Source: Lunularia cruciata | Lineage: Eukaryota; Streptophyta; Marchantiopsida; Lunulariales; Lunulariaceae | DNA: 64,000 nt | NCBI GenBank assembly: GCA_948567375.1 | Contig: OX419756.1 | Span: 24,158,552-24,222,551, forward strand | Reading direction: 5' to 3' | Part shown: positions 49,921 through 64,000 of the stretch, piece by piece | Layout: each line of letters starts with the position of its first letter | Position numbering within the stretch: the first letter of the stretch is position 1 | The notes under the pieces: model-generated | Told to the model about the DNA's origin: nothing | What the model saw: the letters and a program-made list of their open reading frames with translations, nothing else | Database searches by the model: none | Made by a program: the position numbers and the translations under genes

Positions 49921-50662
49921 TATAATACTCCGAGGACAAGAGAAGAGAGAAAACACAGATTGCACACTCAAACATTCGATGCCCCAAGGGAGCACCTTCT
50001 CTTTATTATATAGGCAAAGAGGATCTCCTCCAAGGAAGCTCCACCATAGGATTAGGGACACAGATAGGTGACATGTCAGCAAGCTCCACCCTTGGATTAC
50101 TTACTTGGATGGGTGACCTGTCTGGTCTAGGTCCTATCTGGTTGGTCAAACAAGCTTTGACCGGAGGGAATCTTTTAGGGAATCTTCCTGTAGGAATCTC
50201 AAAATCACGTGAGTAAGGTACCGTTGGAAAGCTCTCGACAAGACAAAGCAGGAGGGATAGAAGACCAGCCTTTCCTCTATTGGGGGGGGGGGGAACTTGC
50301 ACATTTTTTAGGCCTAATTCATCCGTTTGGGCCTCCAAAATTGCCTTCAAAGATTTAGGCATATTTCGGTTCCTACTCTATTAGTAGAAGTCCCCTTTTG
50401 GTGATACCTCTTTCTGATCTGTTTAGTCCATCATGTGTAACATCCTTCTAGATGTTACCAAACCAATTCTCACCTTTAAATCATATGTCTAGCTATTGGT
50501 TCTAAGGTTCTCAAGTCTATTTCGGTTTCTGCCCTATTAGTAGAAGTACTCTTTTGGTGATACTTCTATCTGATCTATTTTGACCATCATGTATAACATC
50601 ATTCTAGATGTTACCAACCCAAATTTCACATCTAGATCATATGGCTAACCCTTGGTATTACA
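49921..50662. repeat. Family A LTR inside gypsy element 2
   Basis: This 742-bp copy is similar throughout to 899-1654, with a changed first dinucleotide (TATAATACTCC) and the usual end GGTATTACA. It contains a 12-G run at 50282-50293. Its left neighbour is the gypsy protease and its right neighbour is the inside of a gypsy LTR. There is no target duplication, as expected if both sides were brought together by recombination. Confidence 0.88.
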
Positions 50663-51300
50663 CTAGTTAACTTGGCTTGCACTCTAAGAAAGTGGCTCAA
50701 GGAAGCTTCTCAAGGGCCTTGTATGCTACCTATAAATACCAAAGCTGAAGCTCATGCTAGGCATTTGGAGTTTTCCCTCATTCAAGTGTCCCAATGTGAG
50801 TTTCCATTCTACTATTTCTCTCCTCGGTCTTGGTCTTTTACATAGCAAGTGTAAGGAAGAGATAGGCTCATTAATGGGACTACATAAACAAGGGGTGTAC
50901 GGCTTGTGATGCTCTACTATACTCTCCCACTTGACCCAACATCATATACTTATATAAAGTGAAATCTATAATATCTTATGGGTAAACTTGTGTCATATGA
51001 CGTGCAGCACATACATACTCCTCTTGTAGTGTAGCCCAATCCCTCGCTTGAAATCTGAAAAATCTAGCAACCACCTCTCTCTACCCCCCACGCCTCCCTC
51101 TAGTGTAGCAAAGACACCATTGTGGGAGTAATAGGAATAAGAAACATGTTAACTCATCCATGGGATCATGAGCCAATCAATCAAGTGGTAAGCAAAAAGC
51201 CTATCTAGCCTCATCATGGAGTGTATGGAGAAGCCAATGGAATAGCCAATGGAATAGGCGTGCACAAGGAAATTCTAGCCAGGAGAGAAAGAAGAGCTAG

Positions 51301-52698
51301 TTTAAAGTACCAAAGCATAATTAGATGCTCATACTAGTAAAGTAGTTATATAAGTTTTCATTCTTTTGTATATTTATTCCTACACATTTCATAAATATTG
51401 ATTGAATTTTCAAGTTATATGGTGCCTGTTAGTTCGGAGAGCTATGTATTAATAATTTTCTCTAAATCTCTAAGTTTGATTCCTTTAGATAAACTTATTA
51501 TAATAAATAGGTCTTTTTCAAGATGCATACATTTGGAGTGTGAGAAACTTGGGTACTTTGGCTATTTTGATGTGGAAATGCATAAATATTGAAAACACTT
51601 TTAGTAAATATCTCTTTAAACTAGTAATAAAAATATGGATATCTTAGAGATTAATATATAAGAGAATCTATAATATTTTATATTAAATCATTTTTGGAAA
51701 TTATGGTAAAAAATAAATCTATATTGAGCAATATATGAGTATATCCATGTATATTGAAATTCGTTTTATTGACATGTGAAAGACTGTACACATGCTTATA
51801 TCATATTTTAATTCGATAATTGGAAATATATTAAATTATGATTTTATGGTTATATAATTTAATTCTTATAATAAATTGACAAATAATCATCCTTGGTTAA
51901 GTTATAATTGAAGTTAAAGCTCTCATCCAATTGAAGATATTAACTAGAAGGAAACACTTAAAGATAAGGGGTGTGAAAAATATATTAAACTGTAAACTAG
52001 TTAGTATGAAACTTGCTCAGGAAGAGCTTAACCATCAAACAAAGGTGTATTTCTCTAAAGGTCACTCTTTTCGTTATAATGAAGTATAATATTATAAAAG
52101 AAAAGAAATTTTCTCTCGTAACGTGATGTATGGTGTGATATTTCATAGAACATAACCAACAAACCGACACATGATCAAACACTGAAAAGATCATCTATAA
52201 ATTACATTTGGAATTTACTTGGAAAGCTATGTATGTGTGCAAATTACATCATAATTAATGTGCTCCGGAAAGATAAACGTCTAACTTTCATTCATAAATT
52301 ATATACTATCCTTATAGGAACTTAAAGAAAGATATATTATGAATATCCTGTTATATAAAGCTTTTGAGTTGAGGATCACTAGATTTTGTATGGTAAGCTA
52401 CTACAAGAAAGAAGTCTATTGACATTTTTAGTAGTCAAATTCTTGTTCTTTGACTTATTCTTCTTAGGGAGTTAGTGAAGAAAAAACTTTCTTCTCAAAT
52501 TTCTTCTTCATTTTGAACTTATTCTGGTGTGAGATGTTCTCTTAAGAATGAATGTGGGTTTATGTGTGTCATATTTTGGTTAAAATATTTTCTTCTTCGT
52601 ATGATTGGAATTTTACAAAGTTAGACGAGTAGAATCCTTTATTAGATTTATCTCTTTTGGAAATTGGATGGTAAAGGATATTTGATCTACTTTGCTAG

Positions 52699-52764
<66 letters not shown>

Positions 52765-55386
52765 CAGTTAATAAATTTATTATCTGATCTATATTCAATT
52801 TATGATTTATTTTATTATCTATGACTAAATTTTTTATATATTTTTTCACTAATAATTTTGAAATGTAATGCTGTTGACGAAACCTGAATAAATAACATCT
52901 ATTTCATGATTAGGGACATAAATGATCATCCTTTATGATAACTCATGTTCGAAAGATCATACTTGATTTGGAAGTAATATGAATTCTGAAAGGATATTTA
53001 AACTTAAATTGTATATTTTAAATAGTTCTTTGATATTTTGCTATCTTTGCTATTTTAAAATTTTTAAAGAATGCTCTAGGAAGCATCTTCAAATTTTAAA
53101 CACTCCGTTTCGGGGTAAGCACACAAATGCATCGTGTATATAAATTTTGTTTACTTTATTTTCCTTTGAAGTCCATATTTTAGCAAGTGCATGTTCACAC
53201 CATATACTTTTAGTGAAATAAGGAACTTTTCATATTAGTGCCATATTTTGAATGTTTCTATGTAGTCCAAACTTAATAAGCTCCCTCAGAATAAAGTACA
53301 TACTTATTGCCTTCTATTTAATTTTCTATCATTGTAGTTCAAAGTGGTCGTCCTATTATTGATTACTTTATACAATACAATATATTTATCCTGTTCGGCT
53401 GATTTGGTTTCTTCGGTAGTTAAAATTGGCTAAAATTTCCTGATTATCAAAAATATACTCCTCCTTAAATATCCATTCAGTTTTAGAGAATAATTTTTAT
53501 TGTAAGAATCTAGACCAACATATTTCATCGTGATGTGTTAGCAGGGTTCCTTATTGCAATGCGTGACTTGCACTATATAACGAGAAAAGTAGAGCATTAA
53601 TAAATAGAGATCTTAATCTCATATAGTGAGAAGATGGGTAATTCGATTATCTAATTACTTTTTATATGTATTTTCAACTAAATTTGATCTGTTAACCATA
53701 GTATGTCTCTTATTGTGTATAATTCGCAGGGTCAAAAGGCTAAAAGTACCTTAAATCAGAGCAAAACATCAAGTGCAGTTATATTTGATAAATCATGCGT
53801 TTTTAGTTTTTAGTCTTAGAAATGGAGTCATCTTATAGTTATAATAAAAGCTTTTATTATCAAATCAACTTAGCTAACTAAGTAGTATCATTCAAAAGTG
53901 AATCATTACTTACTAACTATGCAATTTTTTTATAGCAAGTCTTATTGTAAACAAATGAGATGTCTATACACTAATTGTTAATTTTGTTCCTTATAAATAA
54001 TTTACTTTTCATATTAACTTCTCTTGAAGGTCAATGGAGTAAGTTTTTGTCTTGGATGTCTCTTGATTTATCGGAATATATATTAATTTATATGGAAGTT
54101 ATTTTAGAATTGAATAATTTTGAAAAATATTAATAATTTAAATTTCCTTAATATGCAAATAGATTGATTTTCCCTATCAATATGCATCAATATTTTTATT
54201 CTTTAATCCTAAAATAGTCAAAATAGGAGACATAGCCTGAAGTAACTTTGTGGGCTAATTTTTCCTTGAGTGTACTAACCTCCAAAAATTATTTCATAAT
54301 TATTCATGAAAGGAACTAAATTATTTCTTATTTCAACTGTAGCTTATGTCAATCAAATCAACTTATAATACTTCAAGGAATTTTGGAGGAGTTCATCTAT
54401 AGAGATAAATTTCTTCAAAAGATGTTCTTTTACAAATATAGGTATAATATTTATTAGATTTATTATACTGAAGTAATAAAATAATGAGAATTGGACCTCG
54501 TGAATGATCATTGATCATTGAGTATTTTTGCTTTGAAATGTATTGTCTTTAGAATTTGATGAATGGAAGATTGAATAAAATAATGGAGACTAACTGTATA
54601 TTATGTTTATATGCATTTTATAGAATTGTAACAATAAAACTATGTATTTACTGATCATATAAGTTTTTGTCCTCTTAATGTTACACTAAGTAAAACCATA
54701 AACAAGACTTACATAAAATACATAATGAAAGAAATATTTCATTGAGTGGATTTTGTATGTAAAGCATGTCATTCTCATACATTCTAGTAATATAATCTTC
54801 TTTCGGAGTTGATTAATATTTTTTCATCATATTTTAGTGATGAATATATTTAAGATCTTTATTGTCTTGAACTTAAATTAATTATTTGATAAGCTTATTT
54901 AAGAAGAATAATATTACCTACATCAATATCTACCATGCATGTTAGAGAAAAGAGAGTAGTGAAGAATTATCTTCTATATTCTTCAAAAACTTATATACCT
55001 ACTTAAATGATATCATTATGATATCATGATATGCTATCACTATCATTATTTGTATGCTAGCCATGGCTACACCTCCCCATGCATAGAGTGGTTCGGGATA
55101 CACCATGCCCGGTATGTCATCAAAGCTTTACCTCGCAAGGGGTAATGATCCATGTGGAAAAGATACGCAAGGACTATGATTGGACCACTTGGGATGCCCA
55201 TGTGAGATGAGCAACCACATCGACAGCAGTGACACTTGGGATTATGCATGCTTCTTCTATCCCTTTGTTGATCATTCCAGGGATATATATCAAGTCGTGG
55301 GAGTGGTTAGTTTCTTAGGCAGGTTGCATTTTGGGGTTATTTGAGACTAGTTTTCAATGTCCATGTTTATCCCATAGGCTACCCCG
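51301..55386. other. AT-rich block without recognisable genes
   Basis: About 4 kb of very AT-rich DNA lies between the two LINE copies. It has no open frame of note, no transposon domain and no splice pattern. It contains a pure AT dinucleotide run at 52700-52762. The last few hundred bases (55.06-55.39 kb) have a normal composition and may be a 5' part of the LINE or another element. Confidence 0.55.
52700..52762. repeat. AT dinucleotide microsatellite
   Basis: An uninterrupted AT run of about 31 units, likely length-variable. On the minus strand it gives a meaningless Ile-Tyr repeat frame. Confidence 0.95.
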
Positions 55387-58192
55387 CACACTCCATGATG
55401 AGGCTAGATAGGCTTTTTGCCTACCACTTGATTGTTTGGCATGTGGATTCTTGGATGTGTTAGCATGGTTCCTATTCCTCTTACTCCCTTGATGGTGTCT
55501 TTGTTATGCTAGAGGGGGACATGTGGGGCAAAGAGAGGTGGCTACTAGATTTTATCGATTTTGAGTAGGGGATTGGGCGACCCTTCAAGAGGAGTCTATT
55601 AAGGCTACACAATTTAGGAGACAAGCATTGCCATAGGATACCACAAAGTCCACTTGATTATGACGGTGTAGGACATTGGGTCAAGCGGGAGAGTTTAGTA
55701 GAGCAGCATGAGCGCTACATCCTTTGTCTATGGCGAGTCCTATTGATGAGACTATCTCTTCCTTACACTCATTACATCCTATAGCAGTAGACGGACTACC
55801 ACTAGAGGTCTTAGATTATCAGCCTTAGTAGCCTTTATGTCACCTTTCCTCAAGAGGCTTGTCAGGGATGGTTTATGAGCACCTTAGAGATTGCTTTCAA
55901 ACAGATGATCCTTCTAGTGGTTTTATTGAGTTGTTTTAGGTGCTTGCAGCAATAACGAGAGGAGACATTCTTATGTTTGTTAGTCGGGTGTTAGGTGCTA
56001 GTCAACTTCTTACAATGGAGAACAACATGGGGGACATTAGACCGATTGCTATTAGAGAGATCTTTTTGCATTTGGTCAATTATACCATTGTCCTTCAACA
56101 TCGTTCTCACTTTTGATAACACCTTAGTCCACATCAGTTGGAGTAGCTACACGTAGAGGATGTGAGGCTATATCTTTAGGCTTTAGGGCACTCCAAGATA
56201 TCCATCTAGAGTGGGTCGTCCTATAGGTGGATGTTGAGAATGCTTTTAATAGCGTCTCATAGGCATCCATCTTTAGAAAGCTTAGGGAGGCTGGTGGATC
56301 CTTGGCAAGTCTCATTCCTTTTGTGCGGTCCTTTTATGGCTCTTGTGCTTCCCTTTACTACCAACACGGTTGTTCATAGGAGGGAGTCATCATCTTGGAG
56401 TCAACTATTGATATACGTCAAGGAGATCCTTTGGGAGACCCTTATTTGCCATTGCTCACTTTAGAGCTCTCCTATCTACTACTTTGGCCATGCCAGGTTG
56501 TGTATTTCCCTCCTTGGCAAATAATACACACATTGTGGGCCATGTAGATCAGATTAGACAAGCCTCTGACCACTTGACTACCAAGCTACATCTAGTAGGC
56601 TTGATAGTCAAATGCAGGGCATGGTCCCCTTTAGGTATCCCTTCCCATCTTGAGCTTCTAGAGGTGTATATCACATCCATAGATGGACTCCATGTTCTTG
56701 GAGTGCCAGTAGGATCTGAGGATTTTGTCACACGCTTCTTAGACGTTGCCCTTGCAGAGGATGTTCTCCATGTGGTGACCTTCCGTCACTAGGAGATCCG
56801 TAGGTGGCATTTGGTATACTCTCTTCCAGTATTGCTCTTCGACTATTCTACCTCATTTGTACAGTTCCTCCTTCATCATCATTCCTATCACATATGAGAG
56901 CATTTGATAGGAGGATTATGGGAGTCTTTGGTGATATTATTGGACCAAGGACATTTGAGTGTGTGATAGGGGATTTGGCATGTAGACAAACAACTATGTT
57001 GATCTCATGTGGAGGGGTTGGCTCACTATCTATGGAAGAGATGACACCTATAGCATTTTTGGGTGGTTGTGCTCTCTTGACACCCCTACTTTCCTCTCAT
57101 TTTGTGGTTGTTGATAGGCTGGGTTTGGAGATTTATGTGACAGAGGTGGAGGGGAGATCCTTTTCTCTCTAGTTGTTATTGCGGCAGACAAGAGATAGTC
57201 TATCCCCATCGGCATGAGAGGATTTTCCACCTTTTGCTTCACTATCATAAGATTGGACTAGAGGTTTACAATCTTCCTTGATGAAGCGACAGTGTGAGCA
57301 TATGCTACAATCTCTCTTAGTCGACTTGTCCATTCTTCAGGCTACTAGAGCACGTCTTTGCTCTTGCTCCGACAACAGTGCAGACTCTTGGATCCTAGTT
57401 CAATTGTGCATTAGGGCATTTTGACTTGCACCAGCTACTTTCTCTACAGCAATGAGGTTTCACCTAGGTTTGGTCCACCAATCTGCATCTTCATTACTCA
57501 CTTGTGAGTGTGGTTCTACACTAGATGCAACACCGGTCTACATGACACAATGTCCTTTTGGAGGACAGAGGATAGCTACCCATGATGCTATTAGGGACAT
57601 AGTGTTTGCTTAGGCACAAAGAGTGGATACTTGGCTTGGAGGGAGCGTTTGTATGCTTTGACGACACGAGTTAGGGCAAACGTATACTTGGTTCCGAGAT
57701 GATCAAGTGACAAAAGCGGATGTCTTGGTTACAGACCCTATGCAGGATATAGTTTTGGAGGCAATGATTACCCATCCCCCTGGATGGGCGGCGAGCGCAA
57801 CAACAGGTCGCAAGGTCTCCAAGTATAGGGGCATGCAGCAAGGTCATCTCTTTGTTCCTCTAGCCTTATAGTTATATGGAGCGATGGACGCAAAGTTTGA
57901 CACATTTGTTAAGGAGTGCGCAAGAGCTTATCATGTTAGGCGCAAGGGGGTACCACTCTCACTCTCATACTTTGTAGCATATTTTAGACAACATGTGTCC
58001 ATTGCTCTATAGAGTACAGAGGTCGGTGCAATCCATAAGAGAGCAATCACATTAGGTGATGTTTCTTTGGATGCTCCAGTTGTGTGTGTACAGTACGACT
58101 TGCATAGTTATCTTAGGTGCAGTCGTGCATATTTCTCATAAAGACTCTATTGGGACTTAGCCCCATTTTACCTTTTTTGTCTCTCCCTTGTA
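55387..58192 (+). mobile_element. LINE copy L3, longest in the window
   Basis: It starts with CACTCCATGATGAGGCTAGATAGG (MRLDRLF, end of an endonuclease-like domain). The reverse transcriptase follows: IDIRQGDPLGD near 56415, LANNTHIVG near 56520 (active-site ADD lost) and AWSPLGIPSHL near 56630. Then come LHVLGVPVGSEDF (about 56690) and the C-terminal region MAFGILSSSIALRL to FVVVDRL (56804-57120). The non-coding 3' part reaches TGGGACTTAGCCCCATTTTACC and CTCTCCCTTGTA at 58192. The remaining tail, CTTGATGGGGTCTTCCCATCC and onwards, resumes at 58870. All frames carry stops. It is a non-LTR retrotransposon without poly(A). Confidence 0.83.
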
Positions 58193-58869
58193 ATAATTGG
58201 AAAGTGCATGAAAATACCTTTGTGAACGATGTCCAGATGGAGGGGGTTTGGATTCTTTCGTAATGGTGACTGGTTTGCTAGCGGAGGAAAGCGCTAGTAT
58301 TGAGCGGTGCACGCGTGGTGAAACACCTAGTTCACTTGCAGCGGAGAAGCTGAAAGTAAAGGAAGAGAAGGACTTTGCCTTGAGCAGTTTGAAGAATTTG
58401 TTACTTCAAGGCCTATGTGGTTCTCCTGTACAAAACGGCCTGGATGAAGAGTACTCCTTTCAAACGAGTTCTAGCCAACTTTCATGCTTGTGTAAACCGG
58501 GCAATGGATGGTGCAAGGGTAAGGTGGAGCAGAACCTTACATGGAATATTATGTTAGAAAATACAGTCCCAAGGGACCTCTCGCAATAGCACATCATAAG
58601 ACCCATTAAACATAATCAGAGGACTAACAAGAAATAACGTGGTTCACTCCCTGTCCCGGAAGCTACCTCCACGGCTGAAACAGGCTCACACAAGCCTACG
58701 ACCCTTTATTTCCATTGCACATATGTATATATATACAAACACAGGGATAGTCGCTCTGTAACTGTCTAAACTCCTGAATATAGACGTGCGTGACTTCATG
58801 AGTATTGACCACTCAAGATATCTAGTCACTTTAATACTCAACCTTAGAAGTGACTGCTTGATGGGGTCT
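58193..58869. mobile_element. Insertion of about 677 bp splitting the LINE tail
   Basis: It separates CTCTCCCTTGTA (58181-58192) from CTTGATGGGG (58870), parts that are joined by CGG in other tails. Inside, from about 58550, the run TGTTAGAAAATACAGTCCC, AACGTGGTTCACTCCC and a tract with CATATGTATATATATAC resemble a copia-type LTR. I cannot identify its exact ends or a target duplication. The open frame at 58248-58589 lies in it and matches no family. Confidence 0.45.
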
Positions 58870-58917
58870 TCCCATCCTTCATTTTTTCTAAGTGGTCTCC
58901 TTTTTTGTTCTTAAATG
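58870..58917 (+). mobile_element. Terminal part of the LINE L3 tail
   Basis: It reads CTTGATGGGGTCTTCCCATCC with the complete stem-loop and then TCTAAGTGGTCTCCTTTTTT, the family end with substitutions. It has no target duplication of its own, which suits it being the displaced end of L3. Confidence 0.7.
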
Positions 58918-59049
58918 ATATATAATATACATATTAAAAGGGCTTGTATGTTAATGACAAGGATTCTTCTATGACTTTTTCAAGTTTCTGCTATTAGTTA
59001 TAGTTGGAGGTGTAAGACTTAATGAAGTGATTTACACTTTAATCGTACC

Positions 59050-59122
59050 TTTTTTGTCTTTCCCTTGTACGAGCTTGATGGGGTCTTCCCATCCTTCGTT
59101 TTTCCTACGCGGTCGCCTTTTC
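59050..59122 (+). mobile_element. LINE 3'-tail insertion, 73 bp
   Basis: It reads TTTTTTGTCTTTCCCTTGTACG, the stem-loop GATGGGGTCTTCCCATC and the full end CCTACGCGGTCGCCTTTTC. A perfect 13-bp target duplication, CTTTAATCGTACC, lies at 59037-59049 and 59123-59135. It is the best representative of the family 3' end. Confidence 0.92.
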
Positions 59123-59135
59123 CTTTAATCGTACC

Positions 59136-60828
59136 GCGTAATAATACCCTGAATGCCAACTCTCCCTCAACCTTGCTGTCAGGGGCAGGACTTAGAAACT
59201 CCTAAATTTCTCACATCTCTCAGATGCGAATAAATGCGTTCAGGATCCACGGCTGTCAGCAAAGCAAGTAAGGAAGTAAAGTTATAGGTGATGCAAGTTT
59301 GCTAGCATTAGTGAGTGCCAGCCAGCAGAAGTATACATTAAGCTTGCTAGCTGCTCGGATGGTTAACGATGGAAATATGGCACAACTTTCCACGGAAATG
59401 CTGTTCTATCCTCCACGCATGAATTATGAATTGCTAGCACTAAAGTGCGGTAAGGTGCCTAGGCACTCTGCAGGAAGAAAATGCGCCTGACAGTAGTAAT
59501 AGCTGATGATTTCTGATGCATTAGATGACGTCCTTCGAATTGGTTCTCTCGAGGAGGAAGGAAGAAAAAGTGATCAAAACTCCAAAGGGGAAGGACTTGG
59601 TGGGTTGGAGACAGTTTTAGAGTACCTCGTTACTTCGGGGGAGAAACAGTGGAGTTCAATGGTTTTGGTAGAGAGTGTCAGTCATGCCCATGACTCATGT
59701 GGTGTTGAATTTGACCTTAAGAGATGCTGACATGGAATTGCAACACCTGATTCGTCCGCAAGTGGCTCAAAACCTTCTTCCGTATGTTGCGAATGATTGG
59801 AAGGTCATAAACTTTAGTATATTCTCTTCAGGCGGTTCCGCCAATAGTGTTCATAGCAAGTAGACTGAGTAGACTTTCGAGAGTCCGGTTGAAATTATAT
59901 CCTCCACATGAATTTTGTGAAGGCGATCACAAGCCTACAAATTCGGGTGTGTTTAGTATCTGGTCCTTTGAAACAACGACCGATGAGACGTCAGGTGCGG
60001 GAAGGTGTGAGCTTCGGCTAATGCGACCAGATGCCCTTTACTCTGCTTTTAAAAGCGCCTCAAAATGCAAGTTAAGCTCAGGCTTGTCTCATAAAGTAAT
60101 GAAGTATTATTGTAGCTCTAACTATCTTTGCGTTCATGGATTAGCTGTAGAGGAGTACAACTTAAAAGGCGCTGACTCGGACTAATCACTCCGAATGCTT
60201 TTCTTTCCGTCGATATTTGCTGAATGTCAGTCAGATCGCCTAATAGAGCGGAGTAGTATTCACTTTCTTAGTAGTCGGAGAATCTACCGTCGTCGTGTTT
60301 ACTATCAGCACTTCACGCTCGGACATTTGATCAATTCTATTACGAAGACTTCATTCTCCGCTCTGGCTTCCCCCTCTGGACACTGTGATGGGTCTGATGC
60401 CAATTTGTGCGGGTTTTCCTTCCAGGTTAATCTTCCAATTTTCCACCAGCGCGTTGGATTAATTCCTCGCTGGCTGCTGCATGTGCTTGGGTTCGCTTGG
60501 TTGTAAACGCCAGAGACTCGTCATTGGAATGTGCATCATATTGTGCTCACAGACTCTATTTGCCAGTGATGCATGACATGGACAGGATTCAGACATGTAA
60601 GAAGATTGGAGAAGTTGAGCTCTCGAATATGGCGTGCACGTGATTGGATGAGTTTTTCCTGCCGGGAGCTCTGCTGAAAGTAGTATTCGAACTCCTTGAG
60701 GTGTTGGGTCAATTTGGCAGACATAATGCCGCCTATCCGCAATCGACCAACTCAGGTTTTGCAGAATTTGACAAGAAGTTTGGAGAACGCAAAGGGCAGA
60801 TTTCTTGGTGTTCCTACTCTTTGGTCTA
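59136..60828 (+). other. Upstream region of the malic enzyme gene
   Basis: The N-terminal coding exons, leader and promoter of the malic enzyme gene should lie here. Several plus-strand open frames (59299-59490, 59506-59730, 59847-60185, 60195-60506) show no recognisable domain. One or more could be N-terminal or transit-peptide exons, since this part of malic enzymes is poorly conserved. I cannot choose among them. Confidence 0.4.
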
Positions 60829-63815
<2,987 letters not shown>

Positions 63816-64000
63816 GTAAGTATCCTCTCAGATGCTTGCATGTACACTAGGGGAGGGCAAAATCAGGCCTTGTTGGTGGTATTGGTGCCTAAGAAATAAG
63901 GCTGAATCATGCGTACCAGTAAAATGTATTGCGTCCCATTCTTGGGTCTTAGGACTTCCTAATTCGTGGTTTCTAAGGGGATGGTGGTCCTTACATGCTT

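Larger units (their letters stand above)
48226..50842 (+). mobile_element. Ty3/gypsy element 2, internally deleted
   Basis: It is inserted in LINE L2 with the 5-bp target duplication TAGCA at 48221-48225 and 50843-50847. The order is 5' LTR 48226-48637, primer binding site 48639-48650, gag from 48658 and the start of protease up to 49920. A family A LTR (49921-50662) then abuts directly on the last 180 bases of the 3' LTR (50663-50842). Reverse transcriptase, RNase H and integrase are missing. It belongs to the same family as element 1 (shared LTR ends, gag start MDGIY, protease segment GIEGSTFASLLHLQG). Confidence 0.9.
46435..51300 (-). mobile_element. LINE copy L2, split by gypsy element 2
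   Basis: The LINE sequence is on the minus strand in two parts, 51300-50848 and 48225-46435, with a gypsy element in between. In order it covers the segment MRLDRLFAYHL-like (end of the endonuclease region), the reverse transcriptase (LANDTHIMG, where an active enzyme has ADDT, and VSRCRAWLPLGIPPHL) and the C-terminal region LSRLRAFDMMITCVFGDIIGPPTFECVVGDLA. The 3' tail is absent, as similarity to L3 ends near 46435. Numerous stops show decay. It runs opposite to L3 at 55387-58192. Confidence 0.8.

Noticed and set aside
52613-52849. Minus-strand frame with an Ile-Tyr repeat
   Set aside because: It is only the reading of the AT dinucleotide run at 52700-52762.
58248-58589. 113-codon plus-strand open frame
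   Set aside because: It lies in the insertion that splits the LINE tail, overlaps LTR-like sequence and shows no domain or exon pattern.

Overview
The window is nuclear DNA of a land plant. Four genes are supported. All have GT-AG introns and plant-type families, including a class VIII myosin, which is found only in plants and their algal relatives. The gene structures (many short introns) and the decayed bryophyte-like LINE and LTR elements lean towards an early-diverging plant such as a liverwort or other bryophyte, but the sequence alone does not settle this.

Layout: 1-11.5 kb is a transposon nest. It holds a complete but dead Ty3/gypsy element on the minus strand (659-6954, 5-bp target duplication CACAA) with a foreign solo LTR nested in one of its LTRs, a broken Ty1/copia reverse transcriptase, a fragment of the solo-LTR family, and a LINE 3' half. 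13.4-16 kb carries a four-exon NSRP1/CCDC55-like splicing regulator on the plus strand. 16-24.4 kb has no gene I can support, but it has several small tandem duplications and LINE-tail insertions. 24.4-34.8 kb is a class VIII myosin of about 23 exons on the minus strand. 35-41.5 kb is its 5' flank plus gene-poor sequence. 41.6-44.2 kb is a six-exon p34/AAGAB-like Rab-fold GTPase-domain protein on the minus strand. 44.9-58.9 kb is a second transposon and AT-rich block: two LINE copies in opposite orientation, a second gypsy element inserted into one of them, and about 4 kb of AT-rich DNA between. 60.8 kb to the window edge is a plant NADP-malic enzyme on the plus strand, which runs off the end.

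The four genes are single-copy housekeeping genes and do not form a pathway: nuclear mRNA processing, actin-based motor, clathrin-adaptor chaperoning, and malate decarboxylation.

The most unusual signal is the scatter of very short 3' ends of one LINE family. I count nine copies, including intact 3' ends. Several are only 46-155 bp long and are bracketed by target duplications of 9-19 bp. One sits directly against a 67-bp exact duplicate of the P-loop-coding end of p34 exon 1. A second, unrelated family of about 110 bp does the same thing inside myosin introns.
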